Shown: in pieces, positions 60,701 through 64,000 of the stretch | Numbering within the stretch: position 1 is the first letter of the stretch | Layout: the number at the start of each line of letters is the position of its first letter | Source of the DNA: Setophaga petechia | Lineage: Eukaryota; Chordata; Aves; Passeriformes; Parulidae | Assembly: GCA_024362935.1 (NCBI GenBank) | Contig: JANCRA010000124.1 | Span: 124,001-188,000, forward strand | Direction: 5' to 3' | DNA length: 64,000 bases | Made by a program: the position numbers and the translations under genes | The notes under the pieces: model-generated | Seen by the model: the letters and a program-made list of their open reading frames with translations, nothing else | Told to the model about the DNA's origin: nothing | Database searches by the model: none

Positions 60701-63616
60701 GTTGAGATAGTAACAGTTTACTATGAAAAAGAAAAAGCCATGTGTGCCATAAAAAGCAAAGCAAGGAATTAGTTCATCACTTACCCTGAGCAGGCAGGTG
60801 TTCAGCCATGTCCTGGACAGCAGGACCCCATCTCCTGTAGTGGTTATTTCTATTACAGAAGAAAAATGCCATCAGTTCAAATATCCCACTCTTCCTCATT
60901 CTTCCTCTCACTTTATATATGATCATGATGTCATGTGGTCGAAAATATCCCTTTAATCAGCTGGGGTCACCTGTCCTGGCTGTGTACCCTCCTGACCTCC
61001 TATGCATCCCCAGGTTCCTTGCCATCTTGGCAGTTTGGCAGAAAAGACCTTGGCTCTCTGTAAGCCCTACTCAGCAATAACTAAAACATCACTTACTCAC
61101 CAATAACTAAAACATCGCTTATCCATGCTGTGTTCAGCACAAATCCAAAACACAGTCCCATACTTGACCCTGTGAAGAAAATTAACCTCAGCTGGTGAGG
61201 AAGAACTGGTAGTTCAGCCTGAGTTTGAAGCATCTTCCAGGCTGCTGTAACTGGAAGTGGTACAAATGGAATGGTAAAGGTCTGAGTCCTTCATTAAACC
61301 TGGGGTACTGTCTCAAAGGGTAGCTCAGTGAATTTTAGGGTTGACTTTTGCACAGTGTGTTGTTTTCTTGTGCTGTGTGTTGTATGACATAAATCATGGA
61401 CTGAAGACTAGAACTGTTGTTTTAATTGCACTTAACCCACCCATAGAAGGGCAGTGGTGGTTGGGAGGGATGGTTTGAGCTGGGTCTCAAATATTGGTCT
61501 GTGACAACTATTTGTTTTTCTGCAGTTCAGCTGTGGACCACAGGGAACTATCACTGGTACCTAAAGCAAAGTCTACACTTCGGTAGCTTGGAGGAAAATC
61601 AGTTGGTGTCACTGCTATGGGACCGAGAGAACCTGTATAGACTACATATACTCTGCCAGGGCTGGCATTACCTCTTCTACGACTGGCACTGGACCACAGA
61701 CCATGGGCTGGGGGAGAATAATCAACATATGGCAAATGTGGCTGTCATAGATGGGGGTAAGCAGTGGGACAGCTTTCCAGTTCTAGGGTGAGAAAAGGTG
61801 GGGTAGCCTTTTCTATTCAGTTCTTCTTTTAGTTGTTGCTACAGCGCTTTTAGGGAGGGATCCATGTAATTGATAGATGCCTCAAGGTTAGCTCAATGAA
61901 GATAACTACTAAGAGCACACCAACCATTTTCCTGTAACATCGTTTCTGTTTCCTATAAAGAATCCAGAAAGAGCTTCACTAACTTTGGACTGGGGTTCAT
62001 CTTGGATTTTCTTCTCTTTTCTTCCACAGATAAAGTACTTGTCACAGCCTTCCAGCATGCTGTGGTGCCTCCACCCATGTGTACCTACGAGCTCCAGCTC
62101 CAACAGGCAGTTAATCAGGTTGCATTTCACACAGATCCCAAACATAGTGGGGACATGGCTATCCTGGATGCTGATAACAGGATCTCTGTGTACAGATATG
62201 GTGAGAGCATGTTGCAACCTTGTTAAAAGAAACCCTGTGTTCCTGAGAACAGTACCTTAGGAGACTGGTTAGGTGATGGTCACTTAAATCTTTACACAAG
62301 ACATACTTGGTTTAAGTGTGAGTTCAAGCTCTGCTGTCATTTCCAGTAGTTTGATGATGTAGAAGCATTTTGGTGGTGCATTGACTTTGTAAGAAGACAG
62401 TGTTTGGCACTTGACTAAATCATTGTGCTGGTAATATTCCCCTGCCTAGCTTCAGCTTGAGTACGGCACATGGTATCTTGCGTAAGCTGCTCTGATGGCA
62501 TGATCATGACTGTCACTGGCAAGTGTCTGAGAACCTGTCTGGGGCACCCAGCACTTCCCAAAGCAGTTCTATACATGATGTGCTGTGAAGAAGCAGCTGT
62601 TTTGTACTGCTGTGTTGCAGTGTGACTGTCTTCCTCAAAGTGAGTGTAAATGAGAATTAACATTTTGGCTGTAGAAGTAGGGATGGCATTTTCTGACATT
62701 TTTAATACTTGCACGAAGCATCTACTTTTTGCAAAGATTGAAGATGGAAGGGGCTCTGTTGGGTGGATGTCTAAACTCTGCTTTGTTCTGCTTTGTGTTT
62801 GCTAGGACAGAGTACAGGGAATGACCCTTCTGTCAAGTTTGGAGCTGTGGGAGGAAATGGCTTTAAAGCAGCTGTAGAAACGCCATACCTGGATAAAACC
62901 TACAGGTAATAAGGAACTACTACAGCTGTAGAGGGGAGAAGAGGGTTGTACCTGACTGGATGCTTTAGAGGTCACAGCTCTTACCACTTTTCTCAAGATT
63001 TTTAAGACACTATCAGATAACATGGTTTAATTTTGCAGACACTGTGCCTGCAACTAGTGCTTTGAACATCCTTTACTGAGGTCTCAATCTAGCAGAACCA
63101 GTGACTGTTAATAACAGCAGTGAGAGATCTCTTCCTGTGCCTGGTGCACAAAGAAATGATGGTGCAGTGCCCAGGTCCATGATCACATCACACAGAGCAA
63201 CAGAGCTGCTTGCATGGCAGAGACAGTGATGAGGTTAAAAATCCCACCATACTCCCTGTTTGTTCCTAGAGGATTCATGTTTTGGGTATTGGTGTTTCTG
63301 CACTGGAGCCCTCCCAGCCATGCTGTATATTTAAACAGCCAGGCTGTATTTAGGAAGTCCTCTGCCTCTTTAGTGAGGTGGCCTGTCGAAATCAGGTTCT
63401 ATTTGTGTCCCAACCTCTCCTATTTTGTGACAGAGTTGATGTGAGCACCAGCAGCAATGAAGTGATGAATCCTCTGGGGCTCCGATTTCTCACCTGGCTG
63501 CCAGATGACAGCTTCCTGGTTGTTGGTCAAGGTCAGCATGCTGCTCAGTCTGTCCTTCACCATCTGACTGCAGTGCCTTACGTGGCTGGAACTGAAGAAG
63601 AGTGCCTGAATTTAAG
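51612..63616 (+). CDS. ELP1: ELP1 (IKBKAP), Elongator complex scaffold, N-terminal 13 coding exons; gene continues past the window
   Basis: Thirteen exons join in phase to 1,643 nt, the first 547 residues and two bases of the next codon, of a protein of about 1,330 residues in human. ELP1 is the largest subunit of Elongator. It dimerises and scaffolds ELP2 and the catalytic ELP3, which install the cm5-type modification on wobble uridine 34 of cytoplasmic tRNAs. Loss of human ELP1 function causes familial dysautonomia. The visible part is the WD40 beta-propeller region, with blade-like strands such as [68 protein letters not shown] and [15 protein letters not shown]. All match human ELP1 closely. 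The start codon has G at -3 and begins MRNLRLLR (human MRNLKLFR). No frameshift or missing exon is seen. The dimerisation and TPR-like C-terminal region lies to the right. Confidence 0.97.
52803..52955 (+). CDS. ELP1: ELP1 coding exon 2
   Basis: The acceptor is TTTCTGTATCAAG and the donor GTAACA; 51 codons. It reads [19 protein letters not shown] and [20 protein letters not shown], matching human GFLPEDGSG and [15 protein letters not shown]. Confidence 0.95.
53756..53825. repeat. Tandem direct repeat in ELP1 intron 2
   Basis: A 29-nt unit beginning AACATCAGATTC at 53,756-53,784 is repeated without change at 53,797-53,825. A poly(T) tract precedes it at about 53,708-53,730. Confidence 0.9.
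54602..54683 (+). CDS. ELP1: ELP1 coding exon 3
   Basis: The acceptor is TTTTGGTCTTGTAG and the donor GTATCA; 82 nt. It reads [20 protein letters not shown] and ELVLLAT, a WD40 blade. Confidence 0.95.
55113..56345 (-). mobile_element. CR1 LINE fragment (minus strand), about 1.2 kb, in ELP1 intron 3
   Basis: It starts at the antisense CR1 end (ACAGAATCATAGAGTGC) and continues through the usual blocks (TGTGCTGTCACTCAGCACCA; TGTTGAGCTTTGTGAAGTCC; AGTCAAGATAAATGAAATCC). Decayed by many substitutions; no intact reading frame. Confidence 0.8.
56612..56692 (+). CDS. ELP1: ELP1 coding exon 4
   Basis: The acceptor is ATCTGCCTTGCAG and the donor GTGAGA; 81 nt. It reads [20 protein letters not shown] and HQDEFGE, matching human [14 protein letters not shown]. 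Confidence 0.95.
56954..57225 (-). mobile_element. Solo LTR-like element (minus strand) in ELP1 intron 4
   Basis: On the minus strand it starts TGTTCTGGGGAG, carries CCAAT (GACCAATGAGG), a TATA-like CATAAAAAG, and AATAAAACTCATATTAGCC, and ends ACTCAATGATGACA. This order (CAAT, TATA, poly(A) signal, short tail, TG...CA ends) is that of a retroviral LTR. No convincing target-site duplication is visible, so the ends are approximate. Confidence 0.6.
57379..57464 (+). CDS. ELP1: ELP1 coding exon 5
   Basis: The acceptor is TTTCTTCTCCAG and the donor GTATTA; 86 nt. It reads [20 protein letters not shown] and QAAHRKQT, matching human [18 protein letters not shown]. Confidence 0.95.
58039..58138 (+). 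CDS. ELP1: ELP1 coding exon 6
   Basis: The acceptor is TTGTGTGACTTCAG and the donor GTATGG; 100 nt. It reads [20 protein letters not shown] and [14 protein letters not shown]. Confidence 0.95.
58584..58649. repeat. Tandem direct repeat in ELP1 intron 6
   Basis: CATTACTTCTAAGACTGT followed by CATGGAAAA occurs twice, at 58,584 and 58,621. The copies differ by a short insertion in the first. Confidence 0.88.
59065..59155 (+). CDS. ELP1: ELP1 coding exon 7
   Basis: The acceptor is CTCAATCTGTAG and the donor GTGAGT; 91 nt. It reads [20 protein letters not shown] and SGLEQALSW, matching human ARKVRVWNREFALQSTSEP. Confidence 0.95.
59651..59774 (+). CDS. ELP1: ELP1 coding exon 8
   Basis: The acceptor is ACTCTTTTTTAAG and the donor GTAAGT; 124 nt. 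It reads [35 protein letters not shown] and QKGQVK, with clear identity to human. Confidence 0.96.
60370..60460 (+). CDS. ELP1: ELP1 coding exon 9
   Basis: The acceptor is TTTATTTCTGCAG and the donor GTGAGA; 91 nt. It reads [20 protein letters not shown] and [10 protein letters not shown]. The first part is a conserved blade; the last ten residues are a variable loop. Confidence 0.95.
60587..61190 (-). mobile_element. Solo LTR of an avian endogenous retrovirus (minus strand) in ELP1 intron 9
   Basis: On the minus strand it reads TGAGGTTAATTTTCTTC, then CTGTGTTTTGGATTTGTGC and GTTTTAGTTATTGCTGAGTA, blocks I recognise from LTRs widespread in songbird genomes, and ends TTAAATCATGACA. The flanks GCTCG (left) and GCTGG (right) could be a 5-bp duplication with one mismatch. 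An internal direct repeat (AATAACTAAAACATC, twice, about 61,074 and 61,103) is specific to this copy. Confidence 0.75.
61526..61756 (+). CDS. ELP1: ELP1 coding exon 10
   Basis: The acceptor is TTGTTTTTCTGCAG and the donor GTAAGC; 231 nt. It reads [40 protein letters not shown] and ANVAVIDG. This is the longest ELP1 exon here and strongly conserved. Confidence 0.96.
62030..62200 (+). CDS. ELP1: ELP1 coding exon 11
   Basis: The acceptor is TCTTTTCTTCCACAG and the donor GTGAGA; 171 nt. It reads [20 protein letters not shown], then [20 protein letters not shown] and [11 protein letters not shown], matching human VVPPPMCTY and VNQVTF. Confidence 0.96.
62806..62905 (+). CDS. ELP1: ELP1 coding exon 12
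   Basis: The acceptor is TTTGTGTTTGCTAG and the donor GTAATA; 100 nt. It reads [20 protein letters not shown] and TPYLDKTY, matching human [21 protein letters not shown]. Confidence 0.95.
63434..63616 (+). CDS. ELP1: ELP1 coding exon 13 (last exon in the window)
   Basis: The acceptor is CCTATTTTGTGACAG and the donor GTACTA; 183 nt, leaving two bases. It reads [34 protein letters not shown] and ECLNL. 63,617-64,000 is the following intron, with no exon seen. Confidence 0.94.
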
Positions 63617-64000
63617 GTACTAGAGATCTGTCAGTTGTGGCTGAAGTCTGAGAATGCTTTCTGAACAGTGCCTAGGAATTAAGTCTCTTATTAGCCTGAA
63701 GGCAGTGGGTTAAGGAATTTGGCTCTCTTCTGACAGGAGAACCAAACAGCTCATGAGGCTCCCTACTGGTCAGCACTTGCCTGAAGTCATGATGCCTACA
63801 CCCAGCCTGGCAAAGGTGCATGCTAGACCTGCCTGTATCAGTACAGGATAATTCTGTTCCTTGGAATTTGCGGCCCTTGGTGGGGAGAGGGGATGGCACA
63901 TGACACTGAATTCCTCCTTTCCTTTTTCCACCATTATCAAGGTCCAGGAGGGGACCAGTAGCCATCAAAATTGCTGTCCTCCTTCTTTTCCTCCTCCTCC

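Noticed and set aside
1..64000. tRNA or rRNA genes, CRISPR arrays, operons, prokaryotic elements
   Set aside because: No cloverleaf with A and B boxes, no regularly spaced repeats and no bacterial gene structure were seen.

Overview
This is vertebrate nuclear DNA, almost certainly from a bird and probably a songbird. Genes are split into small exons with GT-AG splice sites. The interspersed repeats are avian: many CR1 LINE fragments and several solo LTRs of the kind common in passerines. No bacterial features such as operons, CRISPR arrays or insertion sequences are present. Human TBC1D2 and ELP1 both map to 9q, which corresponds largely to the avian Z chromosome, so Z linkage is a reasonable inference but is not shown by the sequence.

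Two protein genes are supported. TBC1D2 (Armus, a RAB7 GTPase-activating protein) lies complete on the minus strand. It has a non-coding first exon in a CpG island ending at 48,732 and 13 coding exons from 46,744 down to the stop at 28,674. The exon phases close exactly and give a 926-residue protein, against 928 in human (recalled). PH domain, coiled coil and TBC domain are intact, including both catalytic finger residues. ELP1 (IKBKAP, the Elongator scaffold) lies on the plus strand from its start codon at 51,612 and runs off the right edge. Thirteen coding exons are present, about 547 of roughly 1,330 residues, all within the N-terminal WD40 propeller region.

Layout: 1-21,000 holds no recognisable exon, only CR1 fragments and simple repeats. 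21,050-21,960 is an orphan CpG island, probably the promoter of a minus-strand gene to the left (CORO2A by human synteny, inferred). 22,000-27,440 shows nothing definite. 27,440-48,732 is TBC1D2, whose introns hold a solo LTR with a perfect 5-bp target-site duplication (39,788-40,405), other LTR-like repeats and a duplicated intronic segment. 49,200-51,330 is the short head-to-head interval between the two genes, occupied by two CR1 fragments in opposite orientation. 51,340-64,000 is ELP1, with CR1 and two minus-strand solo LTRs in its introns.

The two proteins work in separate pathways (endosome/autophagosome traffic, and tRNA wobble-uridine modification). Their adjacency looks like chromosome organisation rather than a functional unit. 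I saw no new molecular system. The points most worth a second look are the TBC1D2-ELP1 neighbourhood compared with human, the orphan CpG island, the short upstream ORF in the ELP1 leader, and a clean solo-LTR insertion.
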